Assembly: GCA_032718475.1 (NCBI GenBank) | Contig: JAUCBJ010001198.1 | Location: 1-28,509, forward strand | Direction of reading: 5' to 3' | Length of the DNA stretch: 28,509 bases | DNA from: Nemertoderma westbladi | Lineage: Eukaryota; Xenacoelomorpha; Nemertodermatida; Nemertodermatidae | In this document: piece by piece, positions 1-9,571 of the stretch | Position numbering within the stretch: position 1 is the first letter of the stretch | Layout of the letters: every line of letters starts with the position of its first letter | Position numbers and translations under genes: made by a program | Notes under the pieces: model-generated | What the model saw: the letters and a program-made list of their open reading frames with translations, nothing else | Told to the model about the DNA's origin: nothing | The model's database searches: none

Positions 1-510
1 CGAGAGAAAGCCGCCCCAATATTAGATTATTACAACAACATATCCATTGGGTAAGAAAGTGGAGGAGAGCCAGCCCGTCTCTTAATTTTTTACTTTATAT
101 TACGCGATCAATTTTCACTCATCTCGTCATGAACCCAACATGTATGTAACCTTTTGTTAAATTTGTTGGCTATGCGTTTGCGGTTGTTTGGGCGGTGTAT
201 GGTAGGCCTACACTTTTCACACTTAAATGTTTTGGTTGTGAAATGTTACAGGGCATAGCGATCTGAGATATTTCATTTATATTTTATTATGAGAGGAAGA
301 AGAACATACAACGTTATTTACTATGTAACAAAATAATTGTTTTCGGGTTTGGAAGCCTCCCCAAATAGTTTATATACAATTATATTTAAAATTATTTCCA
401 TGGTCATGGTCATTCACCAGGCTTTAGTTAGAAATTTGTTTGCATGAAAGACAGTTTAGTTTAGTTTTTACTGATTTATTATCTCTTATCTGACTGGGGT
501 AATAATAAAG

Positions 511-1554
511 GATAGGATAAATGGAAGCAAAGTGTGACAGTAACAAATATGTCCCTGACAACCTAGCATGTCTTAAGTATATGATATATCAAAGGGAGAA
601 GTTTGGATTCACTGCATAAATGCAGTTCACCAAACTTCCCCCGAATGCACACTGTAACTTCCCCCTTCCCCCAAATATCCACTGTTGAATTAATTTGAAG
701 CGATATAATAAGTACAAAATTGTGCGAGTTTTTAATTGTGTGGTCCATCTGTTATTTGACCTCTATTTATTATTTAAAGTGCATTTAATATCACACTGGT
801 TTTTAGAATATTATACTATACAACCTTATGTTTTATTAATTTACCCAATCGAAGCCTCATAAGGGCCGGTTATTTGTACGCATATCCCCTAATGCGCTCA
901 GTAAGGTCCAAACAACATATTAATATGAAAATAAAGTATCTGCAAAGAAAAGAACCCAATACTATATAATTTGACCTTATTTAAAAATTTGCACTTTTGC
1001 ACACTTATTTGTACAAGTGCACTTTAGCAGATCGTAATGGTGGCTCTTATTTAACAAACTTATGTTTATCCTCTACCGATCTACGATGGTGTATGATCAA
1101 GTGTCAGTCGCTAAAAGTGTCAAAAATCCAATTTAATAAATCGCGACATTTGCGATTTTGGACCATATTCATGGACATTTTAAGTCACTTTATAGACATA
1201 AAAAGTTAAACAAATGTTACGATTATAGTTAGAAATCATTCCAAACTACATTTTAATCCAAAAAATAACATTCTACGATGAATAGAACTGGAAATAATAG
1301 TGTTTGAAATATCGAAAAAATGTTCACTATCTAAGTGCATTTTGCACAAAGTGCACATAAGTCTTTTCCCAAGTTGTTTCCTTTTTCACACACTACAATC
1401 TATCCTCTATCCAATGAAAAAAGTTTCAGATCAAACGGCCCAGTAGAACCGAAGTTATTGATGTTTAAAAATAGTCACTCGAAAATTTCAAATTCACTTG
1501 ATCACATAGTCTAGTGGTTATCAATAACGTTAATGAAACCTAAGTTCGCGGGTT
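511..1554. other. Segment present only in duplication copy 1; no gene seen
   Basis: This AT-rich stretch has no counterpart in copy 2, where 'aataataaag' is joined almost directly to 'ttcgaaatcc'. It contains short open frames without recognisable protein features. Its right end coincides with a tRNA-like box A/box B pair (1500-1572). It is either an insertion in copy 1 or a deletion from copy 2; I found no clear target-site duplication that would decide. Confidence 0.6.
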
Positions 1555-1572
1555 CGAAATCCAATATTGACC
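1500..1572 (+). other. tRNA-like Pol III promoter remnant (possible SINE head)
   Basis: A box A-like 'tagtctagtggtta' starts at 1507 and a box B-like 'ggttcgaaatcc' starts at 1551. The 44-base spacing is the spacing in a tRNA gene. The acceptor and anticodon stems pair poorly, so a working tRNA is unlikely. A tRNA-derived SINE head or a decayed tRNA pseudogene fits better. Only the part from 'ttcgaaatcc' onward is kept in duplication copy 2. Confidence 0.4.
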
Positions 1573-2694
1573 ATTCTTAATTGTTTGCAAAAAAATTATT
1601 TTTATTTTTTCACTAAAATCGCTCTAACTTCGGTTCTGGTGGTCCAAATTCAATAAAATTGGTATATTCTTTGCCGTAATTTTTTTCTTAATCTTTTGAG
1701 AAGGGGATATTTTTGGCCCCCAAAAATTTAAAAAAAAGGGCCAAAATAACGCGATATTTTTCGACCCTTAAAATTCGTAATTTTAATTATATATGTTAAG
1801 ATAAAAGATAGCGGAGTTAATTTGATACTTTTTACAGGTACTTTTGGCGCAATACGCTAAATCACAATGGAGTAGCGATTTGTTAAAAAAAAAATTTTTT
1901 CGTCCCTTTTTATAAATATTATATTTCACACGATCGTCTGCCGCTCCAGTTTTATAATACCTCCGGCGCTGTAATTAACGCTGTTAGATAGATAATTTAA
2001 CGCAATATAAGTCTGTGTAAACAAATCTCCCGTAAGTTAAGTAGTGTTCGAGCTAGACGATTTCCCGCGAAGCGAGTTTGAAGCGCGAAATTATAATTTT
2101 GGCCCTCATTTTTTTAATATCATACTTGGAGCAAAACCGATAGCATATTTGAATTCCCCGTATGGATATTGACTGTATAGAATGTACCTTAACCAACTAA
2201 AGTTAAAAATAAAAAATTATTCGATAAAAACTACTTTACAAATGCTGGCCCTTTTTGGCCCCTATTGCCGACATATTTTTTGTACCCCCATTCGATAGGA
2301 ACGTAGCCCTAATGGTCTTCTACGAGTTTCATAAAATAATTAGTGGATTCCTACCCGCGTTGTCGAATTAAACATTTCGGAAATAAGTTTTCCAAAAAAG
2401 ACGGACAAAAACGTACAAATTTACGGCCCCTTTTTCCACCCGAAATTTTAATAAATATCTTACCCCCATTCGATACGAAGGTAGTACCACTCTTCCCCTT
2501 TCCAACCGCGTTACTTTTGTCCCCGTACGATTAATATTAGCCGAGTTATAGCGGATCCCGCAAAGTCATTTTGTCCGTTTTTTCAACTTTGACGGACATT
2601 TTCGGAAAAAAGGCGTGGTAATCTTTTTTGAAAAAAAAAACGAATTCACTAATTAATCCCTTCTATCGTATCCCGGCGTCGGCTAAGCAATAAC

Positions 2695-3340
2695 CTAGGG
2701 TGTTTTCGAGCCACTGTAGAGCGCCTTTCAAAAAAATTTTAAAATTGTCGAAAAAATGACGGTTTTTTGTCCGCCGTGTCCGTCGAAGGGTTAGATTTAA
2801 TAATGTTAGAGTTGCTAATATCTTAGAATTCCGAGCCGCTCCCCTGGTGAGAAAATAAAAAAATTTGGTCAGTTCCTTCATCGAAAAGTCCCCCAGAATC
2901 CCAAGTTAACCTATATAGTTAGCGATGGCCTGCGGCTTTAGGAGCGGCCGCGGTATTCACCTCCCTCATAGCGGCCGCGGCGGTGTTGCGTCAAATGGAG
3001 AAATATTTATCCCACCTAGCTAGCGTCCCTTTCGCCCAACCATATAAATCACACCGCGGCAAAGTATACGAGCCCCTTAGTCCGCCAGTGAGTCAGCCTG
3101 ATTTTAGGATTCGCTGCGCGGGATTTTGTTTTATCGAAGTTTGTCTGCTCGTAGACTGTTTTCTGCCTCACCGGTTATAAGAGATCGATACTGCAATATA
3201 TTCGCTTACTTAGAGTTTACTGTTTTGGTGAGAAGGTCGGATTTATGATTTGATTCACAAACTTTACAGTAAGATATTGCAGGTATTGTTACTGTCTCTT
3301 CGAATAGTTTTATTTTGTAATTAATTTTGGTGTTAATTAT
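2695..3340. other. Unique spacer with a GC-rich patch; no gene identified
   Basis: Between about 2930 and 3130 the sequence becomes GC- and CpG-rich relative to its surroundings. It contains two copies of 'gcggccgcgg', 32 bases apart, and a 'tataaat' motif near 3043. A short open frame (2983-3180) shows no recognisable domain. The patch could be a promoter or CpG island, but no downstream gene can be shown. Confidence 0.3.
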
Positions 3341-3357
3341 TTTTTATTAATCCAGGG

Positions 3358-3470
3358 AACACTCGTATTAACTCAGGGTCCTCACTCGTTAATTCAGGGC
3401 CACCCTTATTAGCTCTGGGTCCACCCTGGTTAATTCAGAACCATCTCTATTACCTCAAAAAAATCCAATT
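3358..3470 (+). repeat. Degenerate tandem repeat, about 20-22 bp unit
   Basis: About five imperfect units follow one another, built on a theme like 'taactcagggtccaccct'. Unit length drifts between 20 and 22 bases and identity is modest. Confidence 0.55.
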
Positions 3471-3564
3471 AATTTTTTTTATATCATAAGGTTTTCTAAG
3501 GTGCTGAATGGATTGAAAATGGTTTTAAATGACCTGCTTGTATAGTAATACCATTTTGTGTGAT

Positions 3565-3735
3565 GTGTTATGTTACCAATTTCAGACGCGGGTTACCAAT
3601 TTCAGTCCCCGATTACCAATTCAAGTTTCTGGTTACAAATTGCAGTCCCCGGTTACTAATTTCAGTTTCCAATTACTAGTTACCAATTCAGTTTCCGGTT
3701 ACCAATTTCAGTCCCCAGTTACCCAACCCCAGCTA
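3565..3735 (+). repeat. Degenerate minisatellite, about 20-22 bp unit
   Basis: About eight imperfect copies of a unit like 'ggttaccaatttcagtcccc' run in tandem, with unit-length drift and substitutions such as 'gttacaaattgcag' and 'gttactaatttcag'. The short open frame across it (3529-3738) is a by-product of the repeat. Confidence 0.75.
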
Positions 3736-3771
3736 TAGTATATGGTTACCCCGACCCTTCCACCGCCAATA

Positions 3772-3797
3772 CCACCCCCCCCCCCCCCACCCCCACC
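3772..3797 (+). repeat. C-rich tract
   Basis: A run of cytosines broken by one adenine, followed by 'ccaccaaaaaatg'. The complementary strand could form a G-quadruplex. It follows the minisatellite directly. Confidence 0.8.
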
Positions 3798-4067
3798 AAA
3801 AAATGTTTCATTTAACATATATTTACAATAACTAATTGTTGTGGAATACTGTATATATTATTATTGATGACTACTGATTCGTATGCATGGTTGAAAATTT
3901 TGCACATAATTTCAAGAAGAATTCACTTTAGTGCAAAGAATTATTATTTATATAATGTTCTCTGGTATCTCTGGTGTGTTCCAAAAGACCTTCACTTCCA
4001 CCAGCTTAGGGTTATGTGTTACTTCCACAAATAATAATACACAAGTAATATAAATTGGGGGGGTCTA

Positions 4068-4101
4068 TGCGCCTGTCGAGTTATACGAATCGACAGGCGC
4101 A
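4068..4101 (+). other. Perfect hairpin: 12-bp stem, 10-base loop
   Basis: 'tgcgcctgtcga' (4068-4079) is exactly complementary to 'tcgacaggcgca' (4090-4101), with loop 'gttatacgaa'. The stem is GC-rich in AT-rich surroundings. Confidence 0.9.
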
Positions 4102-4312
4102 ACAAAAGTATTTGGAATATTATGCCCATGTATATTTATATATGTAAGCCTTCAAGTATAAACAAAACTGACCTTAACAAAATCAAGGTAGGCATTTGTT
4201 ATTTTCCATCAGCAACATGGGCTTTAACTTTTAACTTTACATGGCATTAATAATAATGTAATATTCTAGAACAATACCACATGGCCAACGCCGTCGGCCA
4301 TGCACTCGCACG

Positions 4313-4333
4313 GCGCAAATGCTCCATTTGCGC
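4313..4333 (+). other. Perfect hairpin: 9-bp stem, 3-base loop
   Basis: 'gcgcaaatg' (4313-4321) pairs exactly with 'catttgcgc' (4325-4333) around 'ctc'. Just upstream, 'cgccgt' and 'acggcg' form a further weaker inverted pair around 4289-4315. Confidence 0.85.
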
Positions 4334-5185
4334 TCTCCACCTGGATGTACATTGTTAGGGGGTGATTGTGATTGGTTAATATTGGTAGTATTGGATGGGT
4401 GATTGTTAAGGTGACCAGATTCACAGAGTGCCAAAGCGTGACACCTAAACTGAGCCCAGTTTGTCAGTCAGGCTGAAGAAAAGTCAGTTTATCACCCAGG
4501 TGAAAAACATTTATGACTCGGGTGAAAAACGCGCCAGGAATGTGTCAGAACTCTGAACACATGTAGTTAGATTCCTTATAAATAACATCAAAGCTATAAT
4601 TTTGATCCAGATTTACTCTTGGCGATTAATATCTCTACCAATCTTAATAATCAATTAAGGGAAAGGATCAGGTTACAGTGGCATGTTATTCTAATCAGAA
4701 CAATCACCGAAAGGTTAATAAACATTTAAATATTTTTCACCCGGATGAAAAACATTAAAAAATGGAAATGATAGGCCGCAATCAGCCACCGCACCATTCG
4801 GTTTGAACTGTCAAAGGAAAATGAAACAAATGAAGCTTGTTCGATATCTTTAAACATAAGTTCATCAGTAAACGGTAATATGCAGTCAATCAAACTCGCT
4901 TCGCATTTCGTACGCGCACAGGAACTTAATCATGAAAAAACCGTAGGCCTACAACAACTATAATATACTGTATAAATGGTTTTAGTTTCGATTTCAGTCA
5001 ACCCGTACAGGTAGTAGTGGTGGGTGAACTTAACAGCTGCAGTGCAGTGCGGCAGATCACTCATTTCAAATTTCCATACCATAAGGTTTAGTTCAGTTTA
5101 GAGTTAAAATAATAATATTCAACATTTCACTAGAAAAGCAGGATCGTTTCAACCAAACCGGCCTACATTTAGGCCATTACCTGGC

Positions 5186-6618
5186 CTACAGCCGCGACGA
5201 ACACCAGACATTCCAGCGTTGTCTGAATACGTTACCGTGGTTGTTGCTTGCGGTTCGCTGCTGTACGCTGTAGGATCGGCATGCTGCATTGCAGCTGCAT
5301 TTTAAAGAATGCTGTGCCGGCTTATCGACAAAATTGCACCGCCACAACTCCCTATCACCCATGACATTTGCTAGATCATCCGCATCTTCAAGGCCAGTGT
5401 CCTTTAAGATGCGTCTCAAGAAAGTCATGGGCTGTCCATCATGCTTATTCACACCATGAGGCTGCCAAATTACAAGATTATGCACTGGCTGGTCCCCACG
5501 GCGAAAGCAATGTCCTGCAAAGCGGAGGCGATTTTGTTCTAGTGTCAAGCTTGGGGGAACCAATGAGACACCTCCAATGTTATATAGTGTCTGGTTGGAG
5601 ATGTGTGCATTGAACTTGACACAATGAACCCGGCGTAGCATTCTTGTGAATGTGCCGTCCAGAGATTTGGTGTCCTCAGCAGTTAGAGCCCAGCATGGAC
5701 TCCCATAGAGGAGTACTGGAACTACTGCTGCTCTAAATAACCGGACCTTAAGTTTCCGATTAATTCTCGGTGACTTCCAAATCCTGGAAAGCCTATTCAA
5801 GGCTGCCCATGCCTTTCCCTTACGTATTCGAAGGTCCTCACCTGACTTCCGGATCCATGATCCCTGATGCTTGAGCATGTTTATGACTTCTGTTACCTGC
5901 AGGTAACAGAAGTCATCCACATGCTCAAGCATACCATCTTTTGAGCTTATGCTCATCCGATCAGAGACTTGCTGAGGACTTTCAAAATGGCAGCATTTCA
6001 AGAAGCAGCATGTTCTAATGAGCTGAGGAGCCGTTGGGCTCCCTCTAGTGATTCTGAGAGTACTCCTAAGTCATCTGCAAAGTCTAGATCAGTTAGGTAC
6101 TTTGCAGGATTTCCTCGACTTCTGGAGCCAGTAAGTGGAGTTATCATCACCCCATCATCATTATGATGATCTAAGGACATGCGTAGAACATAGTCAACAA
6201 CAATTATGAACAAGAATGGTGCAAGTGTGTCTCCCTGGAGGACGTCCCATAACACTTCAAATGGTTCTGTGTCACCATCGATAGTAGACACAAATGTTGT
6301 CGAACCATCGTATACTGATCTGATTGCTGCAATAATTTCATCAGGAATCCCATATAATGAAAGTATGCTGAACATACGTGAGCGGGAGACTGAATCAAAG
6401 GCCTTGAAGAAGTCAACAAAGATAACAGCCAGATGCCTGTCTTTCTTTTTTGATAATTCTTCAATTATCATTCTAAGTGCCAAAATGGGTTCCATGGTCC
6501 CGCGACCTTTACGGAACCCATTCTGATTTCCACGGAGCAGTCTCTCAATGGGATCCCTGATGCGATTTCCATGCCTGGGATGATTGCCTGCTGTCGTCGG
6601 CATCATTGATGGCATCAA
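5186..6618 (-). pseudogene. Reverse transcriptase remnant of RTE copy R1
   Basis: Two overlapping frames cover the reverse transcriptase and C-terminal region. The upstream frame (6618-5998) has the catalytic blocks DFFKAFDSV, LQGDTLAPFLF and DFADDLG; its first residues come from a deletion junction. The downstream frame (6001-5186) has the conserved C-terminal region with GSWIRKSGEDLRIRKGKAW and VVPVLLYGSPCWALTAED. The palindromic insertion adds about 15 in-frame residues after FCYL. The family stop codon TAA has become TTA, so the frame reads into flanking DNA to 5186. The endonuclease is missing and the frame is split, so the copy cannot be active. Confidence 0.88.
5866..5933. repeat. Near-perfect palindrome inside copy R1
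   Basis: Centred between 5899 and 5900 on 'cctgcagg', the two arms match for about 34 bases with two mismatches. Other copies have only the right arm here, so the left arm is a reversed local copy specific to R1. Confidence 0.9.
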
Positions 6619-6639
6619 CCTGTTGGTTTATTAGCTCCT

Positions 6640-6926
6640 GTAAATTAACAGAGTACTGCCTGTTCAGGGACCTAGATGCAGCCTTAACTGCATTCTTGGC
6701 CGCTGTAGTCTGTTTGAGTCGGGACTCTTTCTGCGCCTTATATAGGTCATTTCGGCACTTCTGGATTTTGTTGTCAGTCCAGGGGGCCCTTTTCCTGTTT
6801 CGAGGGTATACAGGAACTGTTTCTGCAGCTGCTAGCTTAACTGCTTCTGTGAAGGCAGTATCGCCCTCACAGTGATCTCCCGCCTTAGAGGCAAGAACCT
6901 CATACCTGTTGCTCAGCTGTAGTGTG
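6640..6926 (-). pseudogene. EN-RT linker fragment of RTE copy R1
   Basis: In reverse complement this encodes the segment before the reverse transcriptase: blocks like AAAETVPVY, KRAPWTDNKIQKCRND and QYSVNLQELINQQVDAIND, matching copy A residues at about 9700-10010. It ends at the 473-bp deletion near 6570. At 6926 the match to copy A stops abruptly, which marks the 5' truncation of the copy. Confidence 0.85.
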
Positions 6927-7065
6927 AAGTTAGTAATAAGATTTCAGTACAATCTTAGAAATTTTACTAGTTGATAAGTTAAAGGAAAGTTTAAAACAAT
7001 TCATACTAATTTCATACAAATTTTAGTAAGAATTCTGATCCGGGTAGCGACTTCTCATATATTTT

Positions 7066-7178
7066 CCATGTAGGGCTGAGCCAGATGTTGGTGGCTGCCC
7101 AAGCAAGTTGCTGAAGTGATCTTTCCATTTGCCAACGCGTTCTGCAGGAGTATCCGCCATTTCTTTGCCATTTCTCAT
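7066..7178 (-). pseudogene. Fragment of a second, diverged RTE-like element
   Basis: In reverse complement one frame reads EMADTPAERVGKWKDHFSNL, which parallels SPADRRLNGWKSHFEKLLNN of copy A (around 10098-10155). This is the linker before the reverse transcriptase. The divergence is far greater than among the main family copies, so it represents another lineage or a much older insertion. Nothing recognisable flanks it. Confidence 0.6.
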
Positions 7179-8281
7179 CGAGTTAATATTTCGTTATTGA
7201 TGTAATGAAGATTGATGAAGTGAAGACACATATTTCAATGGACACAGCAAAAGTGAAATTAAAAATTATGTCTTTTCATAGTATGGCTCAACTGTCTTTT
7301 CATTGTATGGCAAAACTATATCTATGTTTAAATGAAAATGAATGTGAACAACAATTAATTAAAGCGAGGGTAGGTGGGTCGGTGGGGTTATGTATGTACC
7401 GGTGCTGGTCCGGTATGTCACTATGTGGGAAAATGGTTAAAATGATGTTATACACATTCTGTCATTTCGCTTGTCATGTTTTGTAACTACTGTAAAGTTA
7501 TTCAGAATAATAGAGCTTATTAAAGTTTTGAGATTATTAGAAGTAGCATTAATTCCATGAACAGAGACTCATTATTATAAGATTAGCACTGTTACCTAAT
7601 GCTGAAACTAACAGAGCATCACTCCAACTCCATCCGACTATGACTTATTAATAGATTGAACATAAAGAAAATTAATAAGATACTCTAATCTTATAAGTTC
7701 CTACTTAGCTAAAACTGCTATATACCGTGAATTCTATTTAATAGCTTCTTAAAAAGGAATCCGATTGGATGAAGTTTGTTTTAAGATAAACTCTGATTGG
7801 TTCACTTTTTAAGCTAAATAAATCTTGGGATGAAACCTGAATGGATGATGATAGATTCAATTGGTTTCTTTATAAATTTTGTTTTTCACTTCCATTTTAA
7901 AGTTTCTTTTGTTTTCTATGTTTATAGATATTTGGAACTATAAAAAATTCATAAATCAGGCGCATGGATGATAAATAATTATATTTAAATTACAATTTAT
8001 AATAATTATAGTCCCTGTCATCTCTTGTAATTTCATATTACCGCACAGCAACTTCTTATTTTCGCAATCAGACCAAATAATCGGACCAATCGTAATACAT
8101 TTATGATTTTCACTAATAAGTTAAAAGATTCTTTACATGACATGGTAACCATGGTTATCAGAAGACAAACATTATTAATGGTTTCACTATTTTATCAAAT
8201 AACAAATGTTGAGAATTACCATGATCCGTTCAGCAACTTGAATTACCATTGCTGGCCTCTGATTAACCCTAGCTGGGACAC
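7179..8281. other. AT-rich spacer without identifiable gene
   Basis: A frame at 7205-7486 contains a local duplication ('tcttttcatagtatggctcaa' followed by 'tcttttcattgtatggcaaaa') and no known domain. I see no coding signal that I would defend between here and the satellite array. Confidence 0.5.
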
Positions 8282-9344
8282 CTTAATACCGTGTCAGCAC
8301 CATGGTTAGTGTACCCATTAATACAGTGTCAGCACCATGGTTAGTGTACCCATTAATACCGTGTCAGCACCATGGTTAGTGTACCCATTAATACAGTGTC
8401 AGCACCATGGTTAGTGTACCCATTAATACCGTGTCCGCACCATGGTTAGTGTACCCATTAATACCGTGTCAGCACCATGGTTAGTGTACCCATTAATCCC
8501 GTGCTATCACCATGGTTAGTGTACCCATTAATACCGTGTCCGCACCATGGTTAGTGTACCCATTAATACGGTGTCAGCACCATGGTTAGTGTACCTATTA
8601 ATACCGTGTCAGCACCATGGTTAGTGTACCCATTAATACCGTGTCAGCACCATGGTTAGTGTACCCATTAATACCGTGTCAGCACCATGGTTAGTGTACC
8701 CATTAATACAGTGTCAGCACCATGGTTAGTGTACCCATTAATACCGTGTCAGCACCATGGTTAGTGTACCCATTAATACCGTGTCAGCACCATGGTTAGT
8801 GTACCCATTAATACAGTGTCAGCACCATGGTTAGTGTACCCATTAATACCGTGTCAGCACCATGGTTAGTGTACCCATTAATACCGTGTCAGCACCATGG
8901 ATAGTGTACCCATTAATACCGTGCTATCACCATGGTTAGTGTACCTATTAATACCGTGTCAGCACCATGGTTAGTGTACCCATTACCGTGTCAGCACCAT
9001 GGTTAGTGTACCCATTAATACCGTGCTATCACCATGGTTAGTGTACCTATTAATACCGTGTCAGCACCATGGTTAGTGTACCCATTACCGTGTCAGCACC
9101 ATGGTTAGTGTACCCATTAATACCGTGTCAGCACCATGGTTAGTGTACCCATTAATACCGTGTCAGCACCATGGTTAGTGTACCCATTAATACCGTGTCA
9201 GCACCATGGTTAGTGTACCCATTAATACCGTGTCAGCACCATGGTTAGTGTACCCATTAATACCGTGTCAGCACCATGGTTAGTGTACCCATTAATACCG
9301 TGTCAGCACCATGGTTAGTGTACCCATTAATACCGTGCTATCAC
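8282..9344 (+). repeat. 35-bp satellite array, about 30 units
   Basis: The unit starts 'cattaataccgtgtcagcac' and continues 'catggttagtgtacc'. Variants include 'acagtgtc', 'ccgtgtccgc' and 'ccgtgctatc'. Two units lack 3 bases (32 bp; 8981-9012 and 9083-9114). A 102-bp block of three units (8911-9012) is repeated exactly at 9013-9114. The array is cut by RTE copy A; one degenerate unit resumes at 11820. There are no unique spacers, so it is not a CRISPR array. Confidence 0.97.
9339..9344 (+). repeat. Probable target-site duplication of copy A, left
   Basis: 'tatcac' precedes the element and recurs at 11820-11825 after its (TAG)n tail. Joining the flanks gives 'gtgctatcaccatggtta', a variant of the satellite unit seen elsewhere in the array. 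Confidence 0.75.
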
Positions 9345-9356
9345 GGTATCTTCAGG

Positions 9357-9571
9357 ATCTGTCCATCTTCAGGATTTTATCTCTGGAAATGGATTGTTTT
9401 CGGCTGGAACCCAGTTCAAGAAGCGAACTGGAAAGCTATGGACTCATAGTGGACCCAGTGGTCACAAGTCCCAGATAGACCATTATTCTGTTTCGTAGGA
9501 AATACAGGAGCTCTATACAAGACTGTAATGCATTTACACTTCGACCCTTCTCCAGTGATCACCGCCTTATT
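9357..9571 (+). pseudogene. Endonuclease C-terminal remnant of copy A
   Basis: One frame gives a segment with GLFSAGTQFKKR followed by WTHSGPSGHKSQIDH (QIDH at 9472-9483). A one-base insertion then shifts to the frame that reads SSDHRLIVAKVRL (SDH at 9554-9562). QIDH and SDH are the late catalytic-region motifs of apurinic-type endonucleases in non-LTR elements, which nick the target DNA to prime reverse transcription. The same insertion is present in copy D. Confidence 0.85.

Larger units (their letters stand above)
1..2694 (+). repeat. Direct duplication, copy 1 (interrupted)
   Basis: Bases 1-510 match 24663-25182 and bases 1555-2694 match 25186-26329, both in the same orientation. Differences are scattered substitutions and small indels, roughly 3% in the first 500 bases by eye. 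Copy 1 carries about 1.04 kb (511-1554) that copy 2 lacks. The match stops just after 'aagcaataacc' in both copies. The left limit is unknown because copy 1 begins at the window edge. I see no protein similarity inside the segment; the short open frames are not conserved between copies. It could be a segmental duplication or an unrecognised non-coding repeat family. Confidence 0.85.
3798..5270. other. Spacer without identifiable gene
   Basis: AT-rich DNA with two perfect hairpins (4068-4101 and 4313-4333) and a motif like 'cacccaggtgaaaaac' that recurs near 4494 and, diverged, near 4520 and 4738. The open frame at 4237-4434 (minus) has no recognisable features and overlaps the hairpin. I see no transposon protein remnant here. 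Confidence 0.5.
5271..6926 (-). mobile_element. RTE-type non-LTR retrotransposon, copy R1, 5'-truncated
   Basis: This minus-strand copy belongs to the same family as copies A, B, D and F. Its 3' end 'gcatgccgatccta' lies at 5271. Its 5' end is at about 6926, inside the region coding for the linker between endonuclease and reverse transcriptase, so no endonuclease is present. It differs from copy A by three large events. About 473 bp are lost between two 'aaatcg' repeats (junction near 6570). About 60 bp are lost near 5992, with a short unrelated filler. A 34-bp inverted insertion makes a palindrome at 5866-5933. RTE elements typically end in short tandem repeats; here the tail is reduced to one unit. 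Confidence 0.9.

Noticed and set aside
1500-1572. Functional tRNA gene
   Set aside because: Box A and B are well placed, but the acceptor and anticodon stems do not pair convincingly.
2343-2534. Short proline-rich open frame in the duplicated segment
   Set aside because: The second copy of the segment does not preserve it as a coding sequence and no domain is visible.
3010-3180. 5S rRNA or small nuclear RNA gene in the GC-rich patch
   Set aside because: I could not match the internal promoter or conserved core of any such RNA.
7205-7486. 93-codon open frame
   Set aside because: It is composed of a local repeat and AT-rich sequence with no recognisable motif or splice context.
8282-9344. 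CRISPR-like array
   Set aside because: Units follow each other without unique spacers, no cas genes are present and the context is eukaryotic. It is a satellite.
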